From positions 3,596,001 through 3,660,000 of the forward strand of contig NZ_CP033966.1 in the NCBI RefSeq assembly GCF_003854895.1: a stretch of 64,000 nucleotides of DNA, given 5' to 3'. How positions within the stretch are numbered: the stretch's first letter is position 1; each line of letters opens with the position of its first letter. The stretch comes from Pigmentiphaga sp. H8 (GTDB taxonomy: Bacteria; Pseudomonadota; Gammaproteobacteria; Burkholderiales; Burkholderiaceae_B). This document shows, piece by piece, positions 8,594-15,974 of this stretch. The position numbers and the translations under genes are program-made. The notes below the pieces were generated by a model. The model saw only the letters and a list, made by a program, of their open reading frames with translations. It was not told the DNA's origin and made no database searches.

Positions 8594-10249
8594 CTACTCC
8601 GTCACGCAGGCGAAGCTGGCCGCGTCGCCGGCCGGCCCTTCGCCCTTGTACTTGGGCCATCCCGGGAACCGGCACATCGGCCGCGTCCGCGCCGCGCCCG
8701 GATTGGCGTCGATGGCGGTCAGCACGCCCGGTGCGGTGCCCTGCTCCACCCACCCCGTCAGCGCGCCCAGCGCGTCATAGGTCGCGTTGAACGGCCCGAA
8801 GCCGTGTCCCAGGCCGGGCACCACGTAGAAGCGCGCGAACCCATCGACCGCGAACCGGCCCTTGTCCGCCACCAGCTTGTTCCAATAGACGATGGAGTTG
8901 TGCGGCGTGATGAAGTCGTCGGCGGTGCCGTGGATCATGATCAGCTTGCCGCCTTTCGCGATGAACGGTGCCAGGTCGACGTCGGACACGTCCATGATGG
9001 CGCCCACTTCCTTGATCCGCGTCTCGTAGGTCTTGGGATCGAGCGTCATGGGATCGAAGTTGACGTCGCGGGTGATGATGTACTTGGTCGTGGCCGCGCC
9101 GACCGAGTACAGCAGCGCCTCCTTGCCCGACAGCGGATTGGCCGGCTGGGGCTCCGTGCCATAAGACGACACGTTGAACAGCGCGCCTTCCAGTATCGGC
9201 CAGCGCTCGAACTGCGTCATGCCGGCGATTTCCACGCCCGGCCTGTAGGGCGAGGCGATCGTCTCCACGCCCGCTATCTGCGCATCGGACAGGCAGGTGT
9301 CGCCCGTGTCGCCGCCGCCCGCGCAGCGCAGCGTGGCGCGCACGCCGGCGATGCCGAATGCCGCGTCGCAGCCGGCCACGTTGCTGATGACGCCGTCCTT
9401 CACGCCATCCAGCGGATCGCAGGCGGCGTAGACCGCGTCAGTCAAGAGCTTGACCTTGGCCGCGCTCATCCAGTTGGCGCCGCCATTACCGTACATGGCA
9501 CGGCCCGCATTCAGGGACCCCAGGTGCAGCATGGTCACGTTGTAGGCCGGATAGTTCGACACCACGCCATCGTAGTCGCCCGGGTAGCGCGCCGCGGCGT
9601 CCAGCGCCTCGTGGCCGCCCTGCGAAGCGCCGATGAAATAGAAGCGCTCGGGCGCGGCGCCGTAGCGGGCCTTGATCAGCGCCATCGCCACGTCGTGCGT
9701 CTTCTTGATGGACAACTGCCCGAAGTTCATCAGCGACTCGGCGTTCAGCGCGAACGAGGCGTCGAAGCCCGCGCTGGACTTGTGGCCGCCGTCGCTGCCC
9801 AGGGTCGCGTAGCCCTGCGCCAGCGGAGCCTTGGAATCGGCCGGTTGCAGCGGGTACTTGCCCAGGCCCGTCACCAGCGAACCGTTGAACGCCCCGCCGC
9901 CCAGTTGCAGCGCGCGCTTGTTCCAGGCGGTGGGAAGGTTCACCTGGAACTCCAGGTTGGGCGCGGCCGGATCGACCGGCATGACGATGCCGCGCACGGC
10001 GCAGTATTCGCCGTTGGCATTGCCCTCGGCATCGGCCTTGACCAGCGTGGCCGACTGCACCACGGCACCCGAGGTCGGCTTGCCGATCTCGGCCTTGCCG
10101 ATCATCCTGCCGTTCAGGTCGCTGCACGACTGGGCGGCGGACGGCCCCGGCCCGGGGTCGGATGGGGTGGGCGCGGGGTCGTCGCTGCCGCCGCAGGCCG
10201 CCAGGGCGGCGAGGACCAATGCGGAAAGCGGAACGTGACGGATCTTCAT
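8594..10249 (-). CDS. Tannase/feruloyl-esterase-family lipoprotein
   Basis: 551 residues from ATG 10249, directly after GGAGGAGATCC. Lipobox LAAC (C19) predicts a lipid anchor after signal-peptidase II cleavage. The alpha/beta hydrolase core has nucleophile S209 in FIGASQGGHEALDAAARYPGDYDG, and the distal GTADDFITPHNS and VPGLGHGFGP segments supply candidate acid and histidine residues. A large lid domain with paired cysteines (CDPLDGVKDGVISNVAGCDAAF, a calcium-site motif in this family) is present. The family splits ester bonds of gallates, feruloyl esters or MHET-like aromatics. The surface or periplasmic location fits scavenging plant phenolic esters. Confidence 0.92.
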   Translation of the reverse strand: MKIRHVPLSALVLAALAACGGSDDPAPTPSDPGPGPSAAQSCSDLNGRMIGKAEIGKPTSGAVVQSATLVKADAEGNANGEYCAVRGIVMPVDPAAPNLEFQVNLPTAWNKRALQLGGGAFNGSLVTGLGKYPLQPADSKAPLAQGYATLGSDGGHKSSAGFDASFALNAESLMNFGQLSIKKTHDVAMALIKARYGAAPERFYFIGASQGGHEALDAAARYPGDYDGVVSNYPAYNVTMLHLGSLNAGRAMYGNGGANWMSAAKVKLLTDAVYAACDPLDGVKDGVISNVAGCDAAFGIAGVRATLRCAGGGDTGDTCLSDAQIAGVETIASPYRPGVEIAGMTQFERWPILEGALFNVSSYGTEPQPANPLSGKEALLYSVGAATTKYIITRDVNFDPMTLDPKTYETRIKEVGAIMDVSDVDLAPFIAKGGKLIMIHGTADDFITPHNSIVYWNKLVADKGRFAVDGFARFYVVPGLGHGFGPFNATYDALGALTGWVEQGTAPGVLTAIDANPGAARTRPMCRFPGWPKYKGEGPAGDAASFACVTE

Positions 10250-10336
10250 GGATCTCCTCCGGATGCGAGTTTCTTGTCGTTCTCGCGCACCCATCGGCCC
10301 GGACACGAGCCATGGCGCGCGTCCGGCAACGATGCC

Positions 10337-10379
10337 TTAAATATTTAACAAAGTAAACAATCAAGTTTCCTTGCTTTGT
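10337..10379. promoter_or_regulatory. AT-rich regulatory region of the tannase gene
   Basis: An AT-rich patch holds a perfect 12-bp palindrome TTAAATATTTAA (10337-10348) and a wider inverted pair ACAAAG (10348-10353) / CTTTGT (10374-10379). It lies upstream of the tannase start on the minus strand and probably holds its promoter or operator. Confidence 0.4.
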
Positions 10380-10397
10380 ATCAAGACCGGATCCGGG

Positions 10398-10419
10398 AAA
10401 AACGGGCTCGACCGGCCCG
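10398..10419 (-). terminator. Rho-independent terminator of the tpsB operon
   Basis: Read on the minus strand: CGGGC, a 7-base loop, GCCCG, then TTTTT. It lies just past the stop of the last small gene (10426) and marks the likely 3' end of the tpsB-exbBD-tonB operon. Confidence 0.6.
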
Positions 10420-10425
10420 CTCCTG

Positions 10426-10665
10426 CTACTTCTTGTCCGCCGCCTGCTTGTAGGCACGGCGCGCGGCCTGGAGCTCCGCGCCCGAGATACCGAGCTCCGC
10501 CATGGTCTCCACCAGCATGCGCAGCAGCCGCTCGCGCTGCCGGATGCGAGCGGTCTCCACGCGCCGCGTCCGCTCCAGCTGACGCGCCGTCGCGTTCAAT
10601 CGCCGCTGGATGGCTTCCTGCGCCGCGCCTTCGGCGTCATGGCGGACAGCGATCGTCTCCTGCAT
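10426..10665 (-). CDS. Small charged helical protein of unknown function
   Basis: 79 residues from ATG 10665, preceded by CGGGAGAAGCAC; an upstream GTG (10683) is less likely. It is nearly all helix-forming and rich in R, E, Q and A (EAIQRRLNATARQLERTRRVETARIRQRERLLRMLVETMAELG), consistent with a coiled coil. There is no signal peptide, so it is cytoplasmic. It is the last gene of the TPS accessory operon, 43 bases after the YbjN-like gene. No family recognised. Confidence 0.7.
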   Translation of the reverse strand: MQETIAVRHDAEGAAQEAIQRRLNATARQLERTRRVETARIRQRERLLRMLVETMAELGISGAELQAARRAYKQAADKK

Positions 10666-10708
10666 GTGCTTCTCCCGTGTCACCCAGCGATCCGGCGGCT
10701 GCGCTGTG

Positions 10709-11227
10709 TCAAGCCGTCGCGATGGCGGGCGCGTTCTCGGCCTCGCCGGTTCCGGCCTCGGCCTGCTGTCGCTCTTCGGCGCGGAAATTGCGCAGGTAGA
10801 GGAAGAACTGGCCCATCATCTGCGTCCAGATCTGCGCCGCGACAACCAGGTGGTTGAACGCCACGCCGCCGGCCGCCACCACGTCCATCTCCAGCACGAC
10901 GAAATCGCCATGCTGGGAAACGCGTGCGAAACGCTTGGTGCGGTGCCATTCGGTCAACAGGCCGGCCGGCAGATCGCCGCCCTGTACCCGCAGCGGGCAG
11001 CTGAAGGTGAAATCGGCGTACTGGTCCTTGGCCTGGGCATTGCCCCAGAGCACCTGGAAGCCCACACCGTGGCTGGCGCTGTGCAGGCGGACCACGCCAT
11101 CCTGTTCGATCGGGGTCACGGCGCAGCCGGCGGCCTTGATGGCTTCGGCCACCTGGTCCGCGCCGACGAAAGTCAGTACCTGGGCCGCGGTGTTGTCCAC
11201 GGCGGCCTGGTTGTCGTTCTTGCTCAT
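10709..11227 (-). CDS. YbjN-like domain protein
   Basis: 172 residues with no signal peptide. The central part (DGVVRLHSASHGVGFQVLWGNAQ ... DFTFSCPLRVQGG, then TKRFARVSQHGDFVVLEMDVVAAGGVAFNHL) follows the YbjN fold pattern, related to type III secretion chaperones. A glutamate/alanine-rich tail follows. Its place in an export locus makes a cytoplasmic chaperone or regulatory role for one of the secreted proteins plausible, but this is inference. 25 bases separate it from the upstream isomerase gene. Confidence 0.72.
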   Translation of the reverse strand: MSKNDNQAAVDNTAAQVLTFVGADQVAEAIKAAGCAVTPIEQDGVVRLHSASHGVGFQVLWGNAQAKDQYADFTFSCPLRVQGGDLPAGLLTEWHRTKRFARVSQHGDFVVLEMDVVAAGGVAFNHLVVAAQIWTQMMGQFFLYLRNFRAEERQQAEAGTGEAENAPAIATA

Positions 11228-11252
11228 GTTCTGTCCTGATGATGAATGATGT

Positions 11253-12185
11253 TCAGTTGGCCTTGCTCATCGCGGCGTCCAGCGCCGCGCTGTCGATCTT
11301 GACCGAACCGGCCGGCGCCAGCCTGGCCATGTAGGCCTCGATCAGTTCCTGCTTGCGCTGCTGCCGCAGCACCTGCTGCAGACGCGGCTTGACCTCTTCC
11401 AGCGTCGCGGTGCGCGGTGCCTGCGATTCAAGCAGCTTGAGCACGTGTATGCCCGCCTGGGACTGGACGGGATCGCTTACCTGGCCGGGCTGCAGGCGGG
11501 AAACGGGCTCGCGCACCTCGGGCAGCAACTGCGCCAGGGGCAGGGTTCCGACGTCGCCGCCGCGCGCCGCCGAGCGCTCGTCCTGCGAATGCTTGCGCGC
11601 CAGTTCGGCGAAATCGCCGCCGCGGGCCTGGGCCAGCAGTTCCTGCGCCTGGGCGCGGGCCTTGGCGACAGCCGCGCCGTCGTTGGCCGGCGCCGCCAGG
11701 AAGATCTGGGCCACGTGATAAGTGGCGGGAAGCTGGAAGCCCTCCTTGGCGCGCTCGTAGGCCGCGCGCACGTCGGCTTCCGAGGGGTAGCCTTCGGGAA
11801 GCTGCGCCACTGAATCCAGGTACGAGGTGGCGACGATGCGATCCGTGACCTCGCGTACCGCCGCGTCCACGCGCGCCTTGATTTCGGCGCGCTTTTCCCA
11901 GCCCTTGCCCTGGGCTTCCTTGAGCAGCGCCTCGCTGGCCAGGCGTTGGCGCAGCCAGTTCTCCAGGCCGGCGCGATTGCCCTTGATGGCATCGCGCTCG
12001 GCGTCGGGCATGCCGCGCAGGAGTTGCTCGACCTCCTGCTGCTTGATCGAGACGCCGCCCACGCTGGCGACTGCAACGCCGCTGTCCGCTGCGTGAGCCG
12101 TGGCGGCGACGCCCAGCCAGGCGGCGAACAAGGCCGCAAGAACGGCCGGCATGGAATGCGTGGAGGGGTTCTGCTTGAGTTTCAT
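11253..12185 (-). CDS. Periplasmic parvulin-type peptidyl-prolyl isomerase
   Basis: 310 residues, ATG after GAAGGAAGTCGAAGTC. Signal peptide to A32 (ATAHA|AD). A SurA-like N-terminal helical segment (VEQLLRGMPDAERDAIKGNRAGLENWLRQRLASEALLKEA) is followed by a parvulin domain (~150-265: TYHVAQIFLAAP, FAELARKHSQDERSAARGGDVGTL, GIHVLKLLE). It would chaperone unfolded outer-membrane or secreted proteins in the periplasm. Being inside the TPS operon, TpsA, TpsB or the porin-like protein are likely clients. Confidence 0.92.
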   Translation of the reverse strand: MKLKQNPSTHSMPAVLAALFAAWLGVAATAHAADSGVAVASVGGVSIKQQEVEQLLRGMPDAERDAIKGNRAGLENWLRQRLASEALLKEAQGKGWEKRAEIKARVDAAVREVTDRIVATSYLDSVAQLPEGYPSEADVRAAYERAKEGFQLPATYHVAQIFLAAPANDGAAVAKARAQAQELLAQARGGDFAELARKHSQDERSAARGGDVGTLPLAQLLPEVREPVSRLQPGQVSDPVQSQAGIHVLKLLESQAPRTATLEEVKPRLQQVLRQQRKQELIEAYMARLAPAGSVKIDSAALDAAMSKAN

Positions 12186-12230
12186 GACTTCGACTTCCTT
12201 CTCTGATCGTGACTGCTACTCGCGCCCTGG

Positions 12231-12926
12231 CTACTGGGCTGCGGCCGACGCCGCGCCGCGGGCGTCGAACCGGCCTTCGTACAGTTTGTCGCCGAACTGC
12301 TGCGCCGTCTCGTCCAGCCTGACCCGCGCGGCGCCCGCGAACGGCTGGCGCGCGGACAGCACGGTGCCGACGTCCATGGTTTCGTAGGCATGGAGGATCT
12401 CCTTGCCCACGGCATACAGCTGGGCGTTCTTCGCCTCGCACTGGCCGATGGCGGTACGCTGCGTCGACGTCTCGGACGCCAGGCGCTGCCGCTCGGCCTC
12501 CGACGCCCGGGCCATCTTCAGCAGTTCGTCGTAAGCGTTGCGGTACTGGGCGACCTGGGCGCCGGCCTTCTCCAGGGCAGCCTCGGCCTGCTCCTTGAGC
12601 TGCACGCTGTCGTCGCGCGCCTTCTGCCGCGATTCGCGCTCGGCCGCCAACTGGGCCTTGGCGCGCGACAATTCGTCCTTCATCGCCGCCAGTTCGTCGG
12701 CCTTGGCTGGCGCCGCGGCGGCTCCCTGGCCGGCCTTGAGCGCGGCCAGTTCGTTCTGCGCCTGCTGGAGCTGGGAGGTCGTGATGCGCAATTGGGCGCG
12801 CAAGCGTTCCTCCATGCTTTGTGCCTGCTGGGCCTGCACGCCGCCGGCGGCCGCGAGCAGCAGCACCGCCGCGCAGGCGGCACGGCGCGCGGCGGCCGCC
12901 GACGGCACTATGGATGCGAAATGCAC
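12231..12926 (-). CDS. Periplasmic coiled-coil protein
   Basis: 231 residues from GTG 12926, chosen because TAAGGAGAACGAC precedes it and a signal peptide (AACAAVLLLAAAGGVQAQ) follows; the frame is open further upstream only as a shadow of the porin gene. Residues ~40-160 form a long coiled coil (QLQQAQNELAALK, SRAKAQLAAERESRQK). A C-terminal globular part contains one cysteine (IGQCEAKNAQLYAVGKEIL) and a conserved-looking YEGRFDARG end. It could span the periplasm between the porin-like protein and the TonB complex. No family recognised. Confidence 0.8.
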   Translation of the reverse strand: MHFASIVPSAAAARRAACAAVLLLAAAGGVQAQQAQSMEERLRAQLRITTSQLQQAQNELAALKAGQGAAAAPAKADELAAMKDELSRAKAQLAAERESRQKARDDSVQLKEQAEAALEKAGAQVAQYRNAYDELLKMARASEAERQRLASETSTQRTAIGQCEAKNAQLYAVGKEILHAYETMDVGTVLSARQPFAGAARVRLDETAQQFGDKLYEGRFDARGAASAAAQ

Positions 12927-12936
12927 GTCGTTCTCC

Positions 12937-14826
12937 TTAGAAGCGGGCGTTGAACTCGACCTGCAGCATGTCGACGGAGAACGGCGTGCCGTAGACTTCC
13001 TTGGTCGACATCCAGCGGCCGGTGAACCAGGTGTTCTTGTCGATGGCGTACGAACCGCCCACGTAGTAGCCCTTGGCGTTCGTTCCCCCCAGATGGAAGG
13101 ACGAATCGTTGTAGGCGTCCGGCAGGGCATCCGGCTCGATGCGCTTGTAGCCGGCCAGCAGGTTCCAGTCGCCGCGCGCGACCGGCGCGGGCTTGCCGAA
13201 CGTGACCTGCAGCATGTAGGCGTTGGCGCCGCTCTTGAAGTCCGAACGCCCGGTGCCGCCCGTGCCGCCGAAGTTGTTGACGATGCCGCCGCCCGAACGG
13301 GTCCACATTTCATCGGCGTCATAGGCGAGGTTGCGGATGTAGTTCGCGTCCAGCCTGAGGCCGTAGCCGCCGGCGACCTTGGTATCCCAGCGGAAGTTCA
13401 GGTCCAGCAACTGGAACTTGGAGGCCAGCCCGACGTATTGCGGCATCTTCGTGTTGGCGGGATCCAGCGGATCGAGCGAGATATTGCGCAACAGCATCAG
13501 CGTGTTGCCCTTCTGCATGAAGGCGGGACGCGACCAGTCGGTGCTGCAATGGTCGGCGCCGGCATACAGGGCGCAGGGCTGCGACACCTTGCCGCTGATG
13601 TTGCGGAAGTCGTAGTACGCCACCGCGCCGCGCAGGCGGTTGTCCTCGTTCACCTTCCAGTTCGAACCGATCTGCGCGCCGATCAGCCACTTGTTGTGGC
13701 TACGCGCCTTGTCCTGGCTGGTGCCCGGGAAGCTGTCCGACGAATACTCGAGCGGGATCAGGCCCAGGCTGCCGAACAGCGACACATCCGGATTCGCCGT
13801 GAACGGCCGCTCGGCCTTCACGGCCAGGCCGTCGAAATTCAGGTCCGACGAGAACAGGGTGTCGGACGAAAAGAAGGGATTGCCGAACCGGCCGCCCACC
13901 ACGGTCAGCCAGTCGAGCGGCTTGTGCGCCAGGTAGGCCTGGTCGAGCCAGACATTCTTCTTGCCCAGGCCGCCGCCCAGCGTCTGGGTGGTCGACACCG
14001 GGCTTTCGTCGCTGCCGGTTGCCAGCCTCACGCCCACTTCGGTGCGGTCCGAGAGATCGGCGTAGACGCCCAGCCGGGCACGGGCGCGGAATACGTTCTT
14101 GCGGTTCTCGCGGGTATTGATGGTGTTGGGCAGCGACAGATTGGTGTTGCCGTTGACGTCATAGCCGCTGCCCCGGTTGATCGCGGCCCAGTCCACCTCG
14201 ATGTTGCTGTTGCCGTCCGAGTAGAAGCGCGACTCGTTGCGTACGCGCATGTCGCCCTCGATGCGGATGCGCTTGGTCCACTCGGGCGTCTCGTTGGGAG
14301 CCGCCCAACCCTCGGACTTGGCCTGGGCCATGACCTGGCCCTTGATCTCGTCGCGGATCTGGTCGCGCACGGTCTCGGGAATGTACGGGATGCGCACGTC
14401 GCCCGCCTCGGGGCGCAGCGCGCCGCCGGCGGCGCCTGCCGTCGCGGCAGCGGCGGCGGTAGCCGCCTGGCGCTGCGCCTGCTGCGCAGCGAGCGCCTCG
14501 GTCTGGGCCTGCGCCAGCAGCGCTTCGCCCACGTCCTTGGTCAGGGCGCCGCTCTGGATCAGGCCGCGGATCAGCCGGACCATCGCGCTTTCATTGGTCG
14601 CCGCGGTCTGGGCCTGGGCCGGGACGGTTCCCAGCAGCCCGACGACCGAGGCAACGGCGGCGGCGATGGCTCGGAGGCCGGGGCGGCTGCGCGCCGCTTG
14701 CGCGGCCGGCCGCCACGTCCGGGTATGGCTGCCGCGGGTCGCGCGGCGATCGGATGCTGTCGATTGATTCATGAGCGAATTCACGGAATGGGGTGGAAAC
14801 GGATAAAGCTGCTGCGGCGTGTTCAT
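12937..14826 (-). CDS. Putative outer-membrane porin
   Basis: 629 residues. A long basic N-region precedes a signal peptide that ends near PAQAQTAA (about residue 73). A short helical periplasmic segment (MVRLIRGLIQSGALTKDVGEALLAQ) and an Ala/Gln-rich linker lead to a beta-barrel of alternating strands (RIRIEGDMRVRNESRFYSDGN, RARARLGVYADLSDRTEVGVRLATG) ending in FNARF, a classical outer-membrane terminal phenylalanine. It fits the putative-porin family often found beside ExbB/ExbD/TonB genes. The start ATG overlaps the tonB stop (ATGA). MNQSTAS at residue 19 is an alternative start. Confidence 0.88.
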   Translation of the reverse strand: MNTPQQLYPFPPHSVNSLMNQSTASDRRATRGSHTRTWRPAAQAARSRPGLRAIAAAVASVVGLLGTVPAQAQTAATNESAMVRLIRGLIQSGALTKDVGEALLAQAQTEALAAQQAQRQAATAAAAATAGAAGGALRPEAGDVRIPYIPETVRDQIRDEIKGQVMAQAKSEGWAAPNETPEWTKRIRIEGDMRVRNESRFYSDGNSNIEVDWAAINRGSGYDVNGNTNLSLPNTINTRENRKNVFRARARLGVYADLSDRTEVGVRLATGSDESPVSTTQTLGGGLGKKNVWLDQAYLAHKPLDWLTVVGGRFGNPFFSSDTLFSSDLNFDGLAVKAERPFTANPDVSLFGSLGLIPLEYSSDSFPGTSQDKARSHNKWLIGAQIGSNWKVNEDNRLRGAVAYYDFRNISGKVSQPCALYAGADHCSTDWSRPAFMQKGNTLMLLRNISLDPLDPANTKMPQYVGLASKFQLLDLNFRWDTKVAGGYGLRLDANYIRNLAYDADEMWTRSGGGIVNNFGGTGGTGRSDFKSGANAYMLQVTFGKPAPVARGDWNLLAGYKRIEPDALPDAYNDSSFHLGGTNAKGYYVGGSYAIDKNTWFTGRWMSTKEVYGTPFSVDMLQVEFNARF

Positions 14827-15539
14827 GACGGACGCTGCCCCTTGATGGTCAACCGCATCGGATAGCGCATCGAGGCGGGGGGGCGTTCATCGATCGCATC
14901 CGCGTCCCGCACCGCCGCCAGCACGGTCTTGTCGACTTCGGCGTCGCCGGTGCTCTGCACCAGCTGGGCCTTCGCCACACGGCCGTCCGCGGTCAGCCAG
15001 AGATCGATGCGGATGTCCTGGAACGCCAGTTGACGGGTCCTCGCATCACGCGCCAGCAGCCGCTGCAAGGCACTCGAGTAATACGAGGCATACGAGGAAT
15101 TGCCCATTCCCCCGCGCCCTGCCCCGGCGGATCCGCCGCCGCGGCCGGCCGCCACGCCGAAGGCGTCCGTGCCGGCCTGGGCGGCGCCGTCGATGGTGAC
15201 GGGATCGCCCAGGTCCTGCGAAGGACTCGGCGGCGCGTCTTCCGGCGGCGCATCCAGCGGTTCGATGGGCGTGGGCTCGGGCTCGACGACTTCCGGCTTG
15301 ATCTCGGGTTCGGGCTCGGGCAGCTTCTCCGGCTCGGGCGGCGGCGGAGGCGGCGGGGGCAGCATCAGCATCGGGGTTGCCGCCACCTCGCGCTTGGTAC
15401 TGGCGGTATCCGCAAGCAGATACCACAGCAACCCGGCAAGAATGGCCGCCACGCCCAGCCCGATGACAACCCCGCCCCAGCGCCGCCACAGGCGGCTGCC
15501 TGGCGAGGCCTGGCGGGCGACGGGATCACGACTGATCAC
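14823..15539 (-). CDS. tonB: Energy transducer TonB
   Basis: 238 residues: a single transmembrane anchor at ~22-44 (GGVVIGLGVAAILAGLLWYLL), a Pro/Glu-rich periplasm-spanning region ~55-105 (PPPPPPPPEPEKLPEPEPE), a Gly-rich linker and a TonB C-terminal domain (~155-238: ARDARTRQLAFQDIRIDLWLTADGRVAKAQLVQSTGDAEVDKTVLAAV). It would transmit proton-motive energy from ExbB/ExbD to an outer-membrane partner. It is tightly coupled to exbD (10-base gap) and to the porin gene (4-base overlap). Likely partners are locus-encoded, since no TonB-dependent receptor lies in this locus. Confidence 0.95.
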   Translation of the reverse strand: MISRDPVARQASPGSRLWRRWGGVVIGLGVAAILAGLLWYLLADTASTKREVAATPMLMLPPPPPPPPEPEKLPEPEPEIKPEVVEPEPTPIEPLDAPPEDAPPSPSQDLGDPVTIDGAAQAGTDAFGVAAGRGGGSAGAGRGGMGNSSYASYYSSALQRLLARDARTRQLAFQDIRIDLWLTADGRVAKAQLVQSTGDAEVDKTVLAAVRDADAIDERPPASMRYPMRLTIKGQRPS

Positions 15540-15549
15540 ATTGCTCTCC

Positions 15550-15960
15550 TCAGGCCGGCTTGCCCGTCACCAGGCCGACCTGGTTGAGCTCGATCCGGCG
15601 CAACAGGTCGAGCACCTCGACCACCTTGGCGTACTGGACCGAGGCATCGCCGCGGACGATTACCGGAAAGTCGGGCGACAGCGCCTTTTCCGTGCGCAAC
15701 CGCTCTTCCAGTTCGGGCAGCGTGACCGGATAGGCATCCAGGAACACCTGGCCGGCGTTGTCGATGGTGATGGCCTTGGTCTTGGGTTTTTCAAGAGGGA
15801 CCGAGGCGCTCGCCTTGGGCAGGTCCACGCGGATGCCGGGGATGCTGGCGTTGCTGGTCAGGATGAAGATGACCAGCACCACCAGCAGCACGTCCACGAA
15901 GGGCGTGATGTTGATGCCGTTGGCACGCTTCTTGGTGCCGAACTTGGCTGCGGTTGCCAT
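15550..15960 (-). CDS. exbD: Biopolymer transport protein ExbD
   Basis: 136 residues from ATG 15960, nine bases after GGAG; an in-frame TTG at 15978 overlaps the exbB stop. One transmembrane helix at ~17-37 (NITPFVDVLLVVLVIFILTSNA) carries D23, matching the protonatable Asp25 of E. coli ExbD. A periplasmic ExbD domain follows (VDLPKASASVPLEKPKTKAITID, PVIVRGDASVQYAKVVEVLDLL). It forms the proton channel with ExbB. Confidence 0.96.
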   Translation of the reverse strand: MATAAKFGTKKRANGINITPFVDVLLVVLVIFILTSNASIPGIRVDLPKASASVPLEKPKTKAITIDNAGQVFLDAYPVTLPELEERLRTEKALSPDFPVIVRGDASVQYAKVVEVLDLLRRIELNQVGLVTGKPA

Positions 15961-15974
15961 GATCGCCCGCTCCG

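Noticed and set aside
10709..11227. Identification of the YbjN-like protein as a type III secretion chaperone
   Set aside because: The fold resemblance is real but there are no type III genes nearby; only a generic chaperone-like role is suggested.
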